A DNA stretch of 64,000 bases from RH-AL1 sp965198485 (GTDB lineage: Bacteria; Pseudomonadota; Alphaproteobacteria; Rhizobiales; Beijerinckiaceae). Below are positions 26,567-35,652 of the stretch, piece by piece. Every line of letters starts with the position of its first letter. Position 1 is the first letter of the stretch. A model generated the notes under the pieces. The model was not told the DNA's origin, made no database searches, and saw nothing but the letters and a program-made list of their open reading frames with translations. The DNA lies in NCBI GenBank assembly GCA_965198485.1, contig CBDAPQ010000007.1, forward strand, positions 88,032 through 152,031, read 5' to 3'. The position numbers and the translations under genes are program-made.

Positions 26567-27694
26567 CTACGCAGGGGAGGAGCCCCGCGTCTTCGCGAAC
26601 TCCCCGAACGCCTCGATCACCAGCCGGCACGCCACCTCATCGCCCACCGAGAGCCGCAGGCAGGACGGCAGCTTATAGGCGCCCACCATGCGCAGGATCA
26701 GGCCGCGCGCGGTGAGAAACGCGTCCGCCGCCTTGGCCTCGGCCGCCGACGCCAAGTGGATCAGCACGAAGTTGGCCGCGCTTCCCGTTACCGGAAAGCC
26801 GAGCGCGCGGATCTCGCGGGTCAGCACCTCGCGCCAATGCGCGTTATGCGCAATCGCGGCGTCGATGTGCGGCTGGTCCTCCACCGCGGCGATGCCGGCG
26901 CGCATCGCCGGATCGTTGACGTTAAAAGGACTGCGCACCCGGTTGATGGCCTCGATGACGGCGGCCGGCGCGTAGCACCATCCCAGGCGAAGGCTCGCCA
27001 GGCCGTAGATCTTGGAGAAGGTGCGGGTGGCGACGACGTTCTCTCGCTCGTGCACGAAGGAGAAGCCGTCGTCGTAGTCGGCATCGTCGGCGTATTCGGC
27101 GTAGGCGGCGTCGAGCACTAGCAGCACGTGCGGCGGCAGCCCGTCGGCAAGCCGGCGCACCGCCTCCTGGCCGACATACGTGCCGGTCGGGTTGTTGGGG
27201 TTGGCGATGTAGACAATCTTGGTGCGCGCGGTCACGGCGGCGAGAACAGCATCGACGTCGACGCGGAAGTCGCGCTCGGGCACGATCACAGGCACCGCCT
27301 CGGCAGCGAGCAACGCGGTGCGGTAGAGCAGGAAACCGTGCTCGGTGTAGATACCCTCGTCGCCGGGGCCGCAATAGATGTTGGCGAGCATATAGAGGAG
27401 CTCGTCCGAACCGGCGCCGCAGACAATGCGCGCTGGGTCGAGGCCGTGGCGGCGGCCGAGCACCTCGCGCAGCGGCGTCACCGTGCCGTCCGGGTAGGCC
27501 GGCAGCGCCTCGGCAGCCGAGCGGAACGCCATGATGGCGCGTGGCGAGGCGCCCAGCGGCGTCTCGTTGGAGGAAAGCTTGTAGACCGGCCCGGCGACGC
27601 CCGGCGCCTTGCTTTTGCCGGGCACGTAGGGGTCGGAGGCAAGGATGCCGGCATGCGGCCGTGGACGGGTAGGCGTGTCGGGGGTGGCGGTCAT
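26567..27694 (-). CDS. hisC: Histidinol-phosphate aminotransferase (HisC, possibly broad aromatic)
   Basis: 375 aa from ATG 27694; an in-frame ATG at 27754 would add 20 residues. Fold-type I PLP enzyme: SSNETPLGASPRA near the start, GAGSDELLY, NPNNPTGTY, and the lysine in TFSKIYGLASLRLGW that binds PLP. It converts imidazole-acetol phosphate to histidinol phosphate. Because it is co-transcribed with tyrC, it may also make phenylalanine or tyrosine. Located next to a tRNA-Thr. Confidence 0.92.
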   Translation of the reverse strand: MTATPDTPTRPRPHAGILASDPYVPGKSKAPGVAGPVYKLSSNETPLGASPRAIMAFRSAAEALPAYPDGTVTPLREVLGRRHGLDPARIVCGAGSDELLYMLANIYCGPGDEGIYTEHGFLLYRTALLAAEAVPVIVPERDFRVDVDAVLAAVTARTKIVYIANPNNPTGTYVGQEAVRRLADGLPPHVLLVLDAAYAEYADDADYDDGFSFVHERENVVATRTFSKIYGLASLRLGWCYAPAAVIEAINRVRSPFNVNDPAMRAGIAAVEDQPHIDAAIAHNAHWREVLTREIRALGFPVTGSAANFVLIHLASAAEAKAADAFLTARGLILRMVGAYKLPSCLRLSVGDEVACRLVIEAFGEFAKTRGSSPA

Positions 27695-27779
27695 GGCCTC
27701 AAACCTGGTGCCGGGCCGACATACGCCGTGGTACGGCCGAGGTCGAGGGCTCACCGCCGGAACTCACGCGCGACCTTGG

Positions 27780-27852
27780 TGCCGCAAGAGGGATTCGAAC
27801 CCCCGACCCCCTCATTACGAATGAGGTGCTCTACCGACTGAGCTATTGCGGC
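27780..27852 (-). tRNA. tRNA-Thr (anticodon CGT)
   Basis: 73 bases on the minus strand fold as a complete cloverleaf: 7-bp acceptor stem GCCGCAA/TTGCGGC with discriminator A, D arm with GCTC/GAGC, anticodon stem CCTCA/TGAGG around loop TTCGTAA, and a T arm with loop TTCGAAT. The anticodon CGT reads ACG (Thr). CCA is not encoded. Confidence 0.96.
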
Positions 27853-27905
27853 GTGCGACGCGACGGTCTTAGCCGACGCGCCGGTGCGTTGGCAACCGGC
27901 GGCAG

Positions 27906-29603
27906 TCAGCCTGAACTGTAGATGGAGCGCGCGCGCTTCGCTATATCCGGCACAGGGGATAGCTCCGGCTCCGGCTGCGGGGCGGGCGACAGCTCCTCCT
28001 CAGTTGGCACCGACGGCAGCGCCAGGATCGCGGCCACGTTGGCTTCCTTGTCGTGGACAGTCGGCACGGCAGGCGCCGGTTCGGCGGACGGTGGCGGCTC
28101 GGCCAGCCGCGACGCTGGCGCGACGAGCGCCGGGGAAGGCGCAGCTGGCCGAGCCGCATCGGCCTCGCGAACCACTTGCGCCCCAGGAAGCGGCTCGGGC
28201 GCCACCGGCGGTTCGGCTTTCGGCGCGGGCAGGCTGGCCTCGCGCAAAGGAGGCAACGCCGCCTGCGGTGCCGCCGCCGGAAGGGGAGGTTCGCGGCGCG
28301 GCGGCAGCGCGTCCATCTCCATGCCGGGCCGTTCGGCCGGCACCTGCCAGTGGAAGGCATCGAGCCGGCCCGTCGTCGGTGAGGCGGGTGCCCATTCGTC
28401 GTAGACGATGCCGTCGGCCATCCAAGCAGGGTCGAGCGCCGCGCGGGAGGCTCGCGCCAGCCACTCGCGCCACAGCCCGTTGTCGCCGTGCTCGGCCTCC
28501 TCTAGCTCGGCCATGAGCAGGCACATCTTGACCGTCGGACGCTTGCCCTCGCCGACCAGCGGCTCCATGGCCGCACGAGCTGCGGCATAGTCGGTATTGG
28601 CCAGCGCGGCGCGGGCGACGGTGATCCGACCGACGGGCTCGTAGGCCGACAGGCCCATGAGGGTCCGCGCCCGGCCGAGCCGATCGCTCGTGCTGTCGCC
28701 TGGGCGCGCGTTCATATAGGCCTCGGCAATATCGGGATGCGGGCAGCGCGGCCACGCCGCTTCTACCACCTTGGCGGCCTTGCGGATGTCGCCGCGGCGG
28801 CTCAGCAGCCGCGCCGCCAGCACGACCGGCGGCGCCAAGTCAGGGGCGCGCTTCATCGCCGCGCGGGCGAGCGCCAGGGCCGCATCCGGCTCGCTCAACT
28901 CCTTGTCGTAGGCGATCGCGGTCTCGAGAACCGCGCGCTGGCGGTCGCCGGTTTCGCGGTCAACCTGCCGGGCGACCACCGCCGCCTCAACGGTGCGCAG
29001 CGCTTCCTCCCAGTCGCCAGCCGTGGCGTGATGGTCGAGCTGCGCCTGCGCCGTCCACGGCAGCGGCTGCGCCTTGTGCGCGGCGGCGGCGAAATGATGG
29101 GCGGCCTCGTCGTCGCCGCGCCGGTTCGCCTCGGCGTGCAGGCCGCGCAGGCCGAGCACGCGCGTCTCCTCACGCTGTGCCAACTCCTGGTAGGCCTGTA
29201 TGGCCCCGCGCGCATCGCCGGTGAGCTGCGCCGATTGCGCTCGCAGCATGAGCGCCAACGGATCGTTCTTGAGCTGCCGGGTCGCTTGGGCGCTGGCGCG
29301 TCCCGCCGTTCGTGCATCGCCCGCGTTCACCGCGACCAGTCCGCGCGAGAGGGCGTCGTAGCCTTTCTCGCGGCGGCGGCGGCGCGCAGCGTAGGCGATG
29401 AAGCTCGGCAGGCCGACGATCGTGCGCAAGATGATCCAGGCGATGACGGCTGCCACCGCGACGGCGATCACCAGGAGAGCCGCCGACGTCTCGATCTGGT
29501 AGCCGAACCAGTCCAGCGTGATGTGGCCGGGATGTTCGACGAGATAGACGCCGCCCCACGCGACAAGCGCGAGCAACACGAAGAAGAGGAGAAGACGGAT
29601 CAT
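27906..29603 (-). CDS. hemY: HemY-type membrane TPR protein
   Basis: 565 aa from ATG 29603. Two N-terminal membrane helices (about 1-20 and 40-62) around the motif EHPGHITLDWFGY, then a basic stretch RRRRRE and a helical TPR region with ATRQLKNDP and PWTAQAQLD, all as in HemY N-terminal domain proteins of Proteobacteria. The last 150 residues are a proline-alanine-rich tail. Role: an inner-membrane protein linked by gene context to heme synthesis; not the protoporphyrinogen oxidase also called HemY. It follows the mic60 gene by 37 bp, a conserved pairing in Alphaproteobacteria. Confidence 0.88.
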   Translation of the reverse strand: MIRLLLFFVLLALVAWGGVYLVEHPGHITLDWFGYQIETSAALLVIAVAVAAVIAWIILRTIVGLPSFIAYAARRRRREKGYDALSRGLVAVNAGDARTAGRASAQATRQLKNDPLALMLRAQSAQLTGDARGAIQAYQELAQREETRVLGLRGLHAEANRRGDDEAAHHFAAAAHKAQPLPWTAQAQLDHHATAGDWEEALRTVEAAVVARQVDRETGDRQRAVLETAIAYDKELSEPDAALALARAAMKRAPDLAPPVVLAARLLSRRGDIRKAAKVVEAAWPRCPHPDIAEAYMNARPGDSTSDRLGRARTLMGLSAYEPVGRITVARAALANTDYAAARAAMEPLVGEGKRPTVKMCLLMAELEEAEHGDNGLWREWLARASRAALDPAWMADGIVYDEWAPASPTTGRLDAFHWQVPAERPGMEMDALPPRREPPLPAAAPQAALPPLREASLPAPKAEPPVAPEPLPGAQVVREADAARPAAPSPALVAPASRLAEPPPSAEPAPAVPTVHDKEANVAAILALPSVPTEEELSPAPQPEPELSPVPDIAKRARSIYSSG

Positions 29604-29640
29604 CAATGAACCTTGCAGGCGCCGTGGCGCGATGGCGACG

Positions 29641-31185
29641 TCACGACTTCTTGGCGCCGAGCGCGTCGATCGCCGAATGCTGGAGATCGCGCGCCGCCGC
29701 CGAGGCTTCGACGCTGGTCTTGGCAAGCGCGCCCCAGTTGTCGGACCTCGCCCTGGCGTCGGCCGGCAGCGCCTGCCAGGCGGCGTAGGCGGCGACGACG
29801 TCGCCGTGGCCGAGGTCGGCCTCGATCAGGTTAACCCGCGAGGCCAGGTCGTTGCCGGTAGTGCCATCGGCGCGATGCACGCTCACGAGTCCGAACAGGC
29901 CGTGCTCGAGCCTTTGTCCGAGGTTGGCATTTGCCGGTGCCTTGTTGCCCGTGGCGATCACGGGGTCGGACAACGGCTTCCATTGCGCCAGAAGCGACTG
30001 GGCCGACGGTACGCCGCGGATGGCGTTCTCGCGCAGCACCGCGATCTTCGCCGGGTCGGCATTCAGCGCCGCCAGCGCATCGACCTGGCGGGCGAAGGGC
30101 TGGCCGGCGCCGATCTGCTGCACGAGGCTGTCGGCCACGACCGCCAGTGCCGGGCTGCCGAGTTTGCCCTCGAGGGCCTTTTGCCGTGTCTGAAGGGTTT
30201 CGGCATCCGTTTGCGCCCCTTCGGCCTTCTTCAAGGCGCCGGCGACCGCGACGGTCAAACCCGCGATCTTGTCGCCGAGGTCTTTCTGCTCGCTCTTCAC
30301 GGATTCAAGCGCGGATTGAGCGCCCGCCGCCTGCTTCTGGGCATCCGCGACTCCGGTCTGTAGCGAGGCAACCTTGGCGGCCGCGCCGTCCTGCCCGGCG
30401 TCCTGCGCCTGGAGCGAGCTGGTCCGAGTCCTCAACTCGTCGAGGGCCGCCTGGAGCGCGGCGACCTTGCCGGTGAGATTCGCATCGGACGGCGGAGCGG
30501 TTGCTGCTGGTGAGGTCAGTGCCGCGGGCTCCGGTGCCTTGGCAGCCGTCTGTTCCGGAGAGGGGGCGACGGGTGTGGATCCCTCGCCCACCGCGGAGCC
30601 AGGCGGACGCTTCTCAAGCGCCGCGATCCTGCCTTGCAGGTCGGTGACGCCGGACTGCAGCTTGGTCAACTCGGGCTGCGGATCGGGTCGTTTGTCGAGC
30701 GTATCGACACGGGACGAGAGAGCTGCGATCTGCTGCGGGCTGCCGTTGGCGCCGCCCGTTTGCGAATATACGAGCCAAGCGCTTCCAGCGCCGATCAACG
30801 CGCCGACCACGAGCCCCGCGGCGACTGGGACCAGCGAACGTTTCCGCTCGGGAGCGACGGCTGACGACTCGGAGGGCGCCGCGTGCCCCATCGAAGCGAG
30901 GGTCGGAGAAGAGGCTTCACCGGCCTCGCCGAAATGCGGGGTCGCGGGATGGGCGGCATCGTCCGGTTCGACCCGATCGATGCCGCCTTCGGCATCCGCC
31001 TCACGGGCGGGTACGATGCGCTCGACATCCTCGGCACCCGCCGATCCCAGCGGCCCCCGGCGATCGCTCGCCGTCCACTCCGTCTGCGGCGCGTCTTCGG
31101 CCCCCGGCTTCACGGCCCCTGTCGCGGCCGGGCGATCAACGGGCAAAGGTGTTGCCGACTTCGCGCCCTCGTCGTCGTCCGCCAT
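29641..31185 (-). CDS. Mitofilin-like inner membrane protein (alphaproteobacterial Mic60)
   Basis: 514 aa from ATG 31185, preceded by GGAG with a 6-nt spacer; a GTG 12 bases earlier is less likely. An acidic, disordered N-terminus, one membrane helix (about residues 116-140, SLVPVAAGLVVGALIGAG), a long alanine- and glutamine-rich coiled coil, and a C-terminal mitofilin-like domain with VNLIEADLGHGDVVAAYAAW. Homologues (COG4223) bend inner membranes, like Mic60 of mitochondria. In most relatives it lies with hemC and hemD; here the upstream neighbour is carbonic anhydrase, so those genes have moved. Confidence 0.85.
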   Translation of the reverse strand: MADDDEGAKSATPLPVDRPAATGAVKPGAEDAPQTEWTASDRRGPLGSAGAEDVERIVPAREADAEGGIDRVEPDDAAHPATPHFGEAGEASSPTLASMGHAAPSESSAVAPERKRSLVPVAAGLVVGALIGAGSAWLVYSQTGGANGSPQQIAALSSRVDTLDKRPDPQPELTKLQSGVTDLQGRIAALEKRPPGSAVGEGSTPVAPSPEQTAAKAPEPAALTSPAATAPPSDANLTGKVAALQAALDELRTRTSSLQAQDAGQDGAAAKVASLQTGVADAQKQAAGAQSALESVKSEQKDLGDKIAGLTVAVAGALKKAEGAQTDAETLQTRQKALEGKLGSPALAVVADSLVQQIGAGQPFARQVDALAALNADPAKIAVLRENAIRGVPSAQSLLAQWKPLSDPVIATGNKAPANANLGQRLEHGLFGLVSVHRADGTTGNDLASRVNLIEADLGHGDVVAAYAAWQALPADARARSDNWGALAKTSVEASAAARDLQHSAIDALGAKKS

Positions 31186-31346
31186 CTCGTTCTCCACTCC
31201 GTCGCCGGTATCTAGTGCGTTTCTTGAGATGGCGATACGCGCCCGTATGACGATACGCTAACGTCGAGCATTCGGCTGGGTTCGCGATTGCGCAAGCACC
31301 TGTCGTGGCGCAAAAAGGCCTGTGTTGTCACCAGGCGACCCGACGC
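31186..31346. other. Divergent promoter region mic60 / carbonic anhydrase
   Basis: 161 bp between divergent starts; AT-rich around 31200-31270. No firm promoter motif called. Confidence 0.4.
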
Positions 31347-32021
31347 ATGACCAGCACCCCTAGTGTTCCTGTCCACGAGAACCTGCCGGCCGATCTCGCC
31401 GAGGGGTACTTGGCCTTCTGGAACGGCCGGCTGCGGCAGGAGCAGGACCGCTTCCGCACCTTGTCCGAACAAGGCCAGAAGCCGCCGGCGCTGCTCATCG
31501 GCTGCTGCGACTCGCGCGTGTCGCCCGAGGTCATCTTCGATGCTGGACCGGGAGAGATCTTCGTCGTCCGCAACATCGCCGCCCTCGTGCCGCCCTACGA
31601 TCCTGCCTCCATGCAGGAAACGGCGGCGGCGATCGAATATGCCGTGCTGGCACTGCAGGTCGCCCATATCGTGATCATGGGACACGCCCAGTGCGGCGGC
31701 ATCCGCGCCTATGCTCAGGGCCAATACGACGAGTTCACGCCGCTGTCGGAAGCCAATTTCATCGCCAAGTGGAAGGCGTTGATCGCGCCGGCGGCCGAGC
31801 AGGCCGGGCCGCTGGTCGGCGACTTCGACCATTATTGTGAGCGCCTGAGCTATGCCTCGATCATCCAGGGGCTGGAGAACCTGCGCACCTACCCCTGGAT
31901 ACGCGACCGCGAGGCCGCGGGTAAGCTCAGCCTGCACGGCGCCTATTTCGGGGTCGCCAACGGCCGCATGACGGTGTTCGACCAGGCCCGCCGCATGTTC
32001 GTGCCGGTGGTGCCGAAGTAA
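31347..32021 (+). CDS. can: Beta-class carbonic anhydrase
   Basis: 224 aa from ATG 31347. Zinc ligands are visible: Cys53 with the Asp-Arg dyad in CCDSRVSPE, His113 and Cys116 in MGHAQCGG. The segment RNIAALVPPY is the beta-class signature. It interconverts CO2 and bicarbonate in the cytosol, needed for carboxylations at air CO2. Converges on a histidine kinase gene with only 9 bp between stops. Confidence 0.94.
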   Translation: MTSTPSVPVHENLPADLAEGYLAFWNGRLRQEQDRFRTLSEQGQKPPALLIGCCDSRVSPEVIFDAGPGEIFVVRNIAALVPPYDPASMQETAAAIEYAVLALQVAHIVIMGHAQCGGIRAYAQGQYDEFTPLSEANFIAKWKALIAPAAEQAGPLVGDFDHYCERLSYASIIQGLENLRTYPWIRDREAAGKLSLHGAYFGVANGRMTVFDQARRMFVPVVPK

Positions 32022-32030
32022 GGCTGCAGC

Positions 32031-33515
32031 CTACCCCGCCGCCGGCAGCCACGGCAGCTTGATGCGGAACAGCGCGCCGGCGTCGTCGCGGTCGGGCGCG
32101 AGCTCCACCGTACCGCCGTGGGCTCGCACGAGGTCGGCGACGATGGCGAGGCCGAGGCCCGTCCCGCCGGGGCGCGACGAGTTCTGGAAGGCGGAGAACA
32201 CCTTGCCGCGGATTGCCGGAGGGATGCCGGGCCCCGTGTCGGAGACCTCGATGGTCGTGATCGTGCCGTCCCGCCACGCCCGCACGTCGACCACCGGCAG
32301 CCGCCCCGGCGCCGCGCCGGCTCGCTCCAGCGCCTCGACTCCGTTGCGAAGCAGGTTCATCAATATGCGGAAGAGCTGCTCGGCATCGGCGGTCAGCTCG
32401 AGATCGGCGGGGACGGCGATCTCGATGCGCACATGCCCGTGCGCCACCGTCTCAGCCGCCTCGGCAACGACGGCACGCAGGTTGAGCGGGCGCGGCCGCG
32501 GCGGTTCGTCGACGGCGCGGCCGTATGTCAGCGTGGCCTGGCAGAAGCGGATGGCACGGTCGAGAGTGGCCACCAACTTGGGCGCCAGGCGCTGCGCCAG
32601 TGGATCGGGCACGCCGGCGAGACGGTCGGACAGGATCTGCGCCGAGGACAGCATGTTGCGCATATCGTGGTTGATCTTGGCAACGGCCAAGCCGAGATCG
32701 GCGAGATGCTTTTTCTGATCAAGTTCGAGCACCAGCGCTTCCTGCATGACCGCGAGGGCGCGCTCGGCTTGGCCGATCTCGTGGTCGCGGCCGGAGGGAG
32801 TGATGATGCGGGTGCGATCGCCCGGATCGCCGCCGAAATCAACGATCGAGTCGGTCAGCTGCCGCACCGGACGCAGGATCATGCGGTGGAGCGCCAGCGC
32901 GGCGAGCGAGGCGACGATCACCGAAACGATGAGCGAGTAGATCAGGATGCGGCGAGCGAAAGCGTGCATCGCCTCAATCAGCGGTGCCTCGTCCATCGTG
33001 ACCTCGAGGACGCTGCCGACGGCCGGGGCCGCGCTGAGCAATGTCAGGGTCCGTCCCGGCGGAGCCGCCAGCGTCACGAAGGCATTGCTTAACAGGTCCG
33101 GCCAAGAGGACTGGCGAAGATCGTAGGTGGCGTCGACCTTGAGGAGCGTTCCGCGCGACGCCAGCACTTGGCGCGTGTGGCCGCGATCGATGACGATCTG
33201 GCGCGCCCCCGAACTGCGCAGCAAGGTCGCCGCGAGGGCAGGCGACACGCTACCCGGCGGCGACGCATCGAGCGTCAACGCGGCCACGTAGGCGGCGCTG
33301 AGATGGTTGCGAAGCCAGTTGAAGCGCATGTTCGAGATCGCAGGCACGAAGATCATGACCTGCGCGACCAAGACGAAAGCGGCAATGAGGGCGATCAGGC
33401 GACCGGCGAGGCCAATCTTCAGGCGCCGGCCCGCCGGTAGGACGAGGCGGGGCAGGGCGTCACTGCGCTGGCGCACGAGCACGCCGGCGACGAAAGCGCC
33501 GTCACTCTTGGTCAT
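32031..33515 (-). CDS. Membrane sensor histidine kinase
   Basis: 494 aa. Two membrane helices (about 37-60 and 188-210) enclose a periplasmic sensor of about 125 residues with no known motif. A HAMP-like linker (LRPVRQLTDSIVDF) leads to the H-box KINHDMRNMLSSAQ (His283) and an ATPase domain with NLLRNGVEAL (N box), SDTGPGIP (G1) and GGTGLGLAIV (G2). Autophosphorylating kinase. No response regulator gene adjoins it, so it is an orphan. HNDMRN in place of HELRTP puts it near HPK4/HisKA_2-like kinases. Confidence 0.88.
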   Translation of the reverse strand: MTKSDGAFVAGVLVRQRSDALPRLVLPAGRRLKIGLAGRLIALIAAFVLVAQVMIFVPAISNMRFNWLRNHLSAAYVAALTLDASPPGSVSPALAATLLRSSGARQIVIDRGHTRQVLASRGTLLKVDATYDLRQSSWPDLLSNAFVTLAAPPGRTLTLLSAAPAVGSVLEVTMDEAPLIEAMHAFARRILIYSLIVSVIVASLAALALHRMILRPVRQLTDSIVDFGGDPGDRTRIITPSGRDHEIGQAERALAVMQEALVLELDQKKHLADLGLAVAKINHDMRNMLSSAQILSDRLAGVPDPLAQRLAPKLVATLDRAIRFCQATLTYGRAVDEPPRPRPLNLRAVVAEAAETVAHGHVRIEIAVPADLELTADAEQLFRILMNLLRNGVEALERAGAAPGRLPVVDVRAWRDGTITTIEVSDTGPGIPPAIRGKVFSAFQNSSRPGGTGLGLAIVADLVRAHGGTVELAPDRDDAGALFRIKLPWLPAAG

Positions 33516-33639
33516 GCCGCCCGCCAGCTTCGCCCATCAGCTTCAGCCTAAGCCATTTTTTTTGCGTCGAGGCTTTGGCGGACGTTCGCCTGCCTCGTGT
33601 GCCACGTCAACGGCTCCATGCGTCGCGCCCTACGCGGCC

Positions 33640-34126
33640 TTCCCGCCTCGTCAGAGTCCATCGCCGAACCGTTGTCGCGCCAGGGCTTCGAGGCGAAGTC
33701 ATACGCCGATGCGGCGAAGCCGGCGACCGAGGTCATGTCGATCACATGACCGCTATTCTGCGCGCGCATGACCGGCAGTGCGGCGCGGGTGATGGCGAAC
33801 AGACCGAAGACGCCGGCGTCATCGCGAGTGGATCTCGGCATCGTCGCCCCTCCTCTACGAAAGCCTGCCATGGCCGGCGTTGTTCACGAGCACGTCGATG
33901 CGACCGGACCTCACGGTGGCGGCTTCGACCGCCGCGGCGATGTGCCCGGCATCGTAACGTCGAGCGATAAGGCGAGGGCATCGGCCTCGTGCGTGTGACG
34001 AGATCGGCGACGCGCGTTTCAGTCGCGCGCCACGACAACCGCCTGCCAGCCGCGCCCGAAAACGAGTTCTGCGAGTTCGCGGCCGAAGCCTGTGGAACAG
34101 CCGGCGATGAACCAGACGGGGGTAGG
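33640..34126 (-). pseudogene. Short-chain dehydrogenase pseudogene (several frameshifts)
   Basis: Read on the minus strand, three frames in turn give parts of one SDR: VWFIAGCSTGFGRELAEL (NADP site) then a stop after VVVARD; AAAVEAATVRSGRIDVLVNNAG in another frame; then FGLFAITRAALPVMRAQNSG and HVIDMTSVAGFAASAYDFAS in a third. The catalytic YxxxK region and the C-terminus are lost. At least three frame changes and internal stops mean no product. It closely follows the pattern of oxidoreductases of the SDR classical family. Likely decayed in place. Confidence 0.8.
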
Positions 34127-34326
34127 TTCTGCCCTTTATGCGCGAGCGGAGCGCCTTGACGCGGCGGGCGGCGCCACACTAGCTAGGATGAGCCTCCGGC
34201 CGAGGCGATAAAGCTTGCTCGGTGGAACGGACTAGCCGCCCGGATCCGCTTTGGTTCGCCGGCAAACGAAGCCCGCGCTCACGGCATGGCGGGGTCGGTA
34301 CTTCGGCGGCGCGGCAAGGAGCCATC

Positions 34327-35346
34327 ATGGCAGCAGCACGACCCCGCATCGGCGTATTAGGCGCGGGCATCGCCGGCCTCACCGCCGCCCACGCCTTCGC
34401 CTCTGCCGGCTTCCCGGTGACGCTGCACGAGCGCGCGCCCGACGCCGGACGCGGCTGCTCGTTCTACGCCGGCGGCATGATCGCGCCGTGGTGCGAGGCG
34501 GAATCCTCCGAGCCCGAACTCATCGCCTTGGGGCTCTTCTCTCTCAAGTACTGGCAGCAGACCGTCCCGGTCGCGCAGACCAACGGTAGCCTCCTCGTCG
34601 CGCCGGCGCGCGACCTGCCCGAGCTCGCCCGCTTCGCCCGGGTCACAGAGGAACACGAGACGCTCGGCGCCGACGGCGTCGCCGCGCTCGAGCCCGACCT
34701 CGCCGGCCGCTTCTCGCGCGCGCTCTTCTTTCCCAGGGAGGCGCACGTCGATCCCCGCGCCGCCACCGCGGAGCTGGCACGCCGCCTCGTCGCGATGCCG
34801 CACGTCACGATCCGCCACGGCATCGACGCCGAGCCGGAGGGTTGCGACTGGATCGTCGACTGCCGCGGCCACGCCGCCCGCGACCGGCTGCCCGACTTGC
34901 GCGGCGTCAAGGGCGAAATGCTGGTGCTGTTCACCCGCGACATCGCTTTCTCGCGGCCGGTGCAGCTCCTGCACCCGCGCAACCCCGTCTACATCGTGCC
35001 ACGCGGCGACGGGCGCTTCATGGTCGGCGCCACCACGTTGGAGTGCGAGGAGCGCGGACGGGTGCGCGCCCGCGCGTTGCTCGACCTCATCGGGGCCGCC
35101 TTCACGATCCACCCGGCTTTCGGCGAGGCCGAGGTGGTCGAGATGGGCTGCGACCTGCGCCCGGCCTTCCCCGACAATATGCCGGAGGTGCGCCGCGACG
35201 GGCGCCGACTTTTCATCAATGGGCTCTACCGTCACGGTTTCCTGGTGGCGCCGGCGCTGGCCGCCCGCGCGCTCGCCCTCGTCGAGGCGGAAGCAGGGGT
35301 CTCGGAGGACGAACGTGCGCATCAGCGTCAACGGCAGAGCGCATGA
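34327..35346 (+). CDS. thiO: FAD-dependent glycine oxidase ThiO
   Basis: 339 aa from ATG 34327, chosen for AAGGAG just upstream. FAD-binding GVLGAGIAGLTAAHAF at the start; substrate domain with FYAGGMIAPWCEAE, HVDPRAAT and the C-terminal INGLYRHGFLVAPALA, a ThiO signature. It oxidises glycine to the imine used for the thiazole of thiamine. I found no TPP riboswitch in the 200 bp upstream. Overlaps thiS by 32 bases. Confidence 0.9.
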   Translation: MAAARPRIGVLGAGIAGLTAAHAFASAGFPVTLHERAPDAGRGCSFYAGGMIAPWCEAESSEPELIALGLFSLKYWQQTVPVAQTNGSLLVAPARDLPELARFARVTEEHETLGADGVAALEPDLAGRFSRALFFPREAHVDPRAATAELARRLVAMPHVTIRHGIDAEPEGCDWIVDCRGHAARDRLPDLRGVKGEMLVLFTRDIAFSRPVQLLHPRNPVYIVPRGDGRFMVGATTLECEERGRVRARALLDLIGAAFTIHPAFGEAEVVEMGCDLRPAFPDNMPEVRRDGRRLFINGLYRHGFLVAPALAARALALVEAEAGVSEDERAHQRQRQSA

Positions 35347-35512
35347 GGTCGAGGCCGCCACCCTGGCGGCGCTGCTTGACGAGCTCGCCTACGGCGAGGC
35401 CATCGTCGCCACGGCGCTGAACCAGATTTTCGTGCGCGCGGTCGACCGCGCGGCGACGCCGCTGCGCGACGGCGACGCCGTGGAGATCGTCAGCCCGCGC
35501 CAGGGAGGGTGA
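35315..35512 (+). CDS. thiS: Sulfur carrier protein ThiS
   Basis: 65 aa from GTG 35315 with GGAGGA a few bases upstream, so it starts inside thiO. Ubiquitin-like fold: RISVNGRAHEVEAATLAALL and VEIVSPRQGG, ending in the diglycine that ThiF adenylates. It carries sulfur to the thiazole synthase ThiG. thiG would be expected next, but a gene on the other strand follows after 140 bp. Confidence 0.92.
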   Translation: MRISVNGRAHEVEAATLAALLDELAYGEAIVATALNQIFVRAVDRAATPLRDGDAVEIVSPRQGG

Positions 35513-35561
35513 GAGGCGATCGTCGGCAATACCAAGTCTGTCCGAGGTCTCGCGCCGGCGA

Positions 35562-35623
35562 GAACCCGGAAGCGGTATGCCTCGCCTCATCCGGATGAAG
35601 CGGCGCTCGCCGGTTCCGGGTTC
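35562..35623. repeat. Intergenic inverted repeat after thiS
   Basis: 10-bp arms GAACCCGGAA (35562-35571) and TTCCGGGTTC (35614-35623) surround a 12-bp perfect palindrome at 35587-35598. It could terminate thiOS and the convergent gene, though no U-tract is present. A 15-base piece (35605-35619) recurs at 39535-39549, also intergenic, suggesting a small dispersed palindromic element. Confidence 0.5.
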
Positions 35624-35652
35624 GCCTTTCGCGCGCCGGGACGACGCGGACC

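Noticed and set aside
34127..34326. TPP riboswitch before thiO
   Set aside because: I looked for the conserved CTGAGA and the downstream conserved stem sequences and did not find them.
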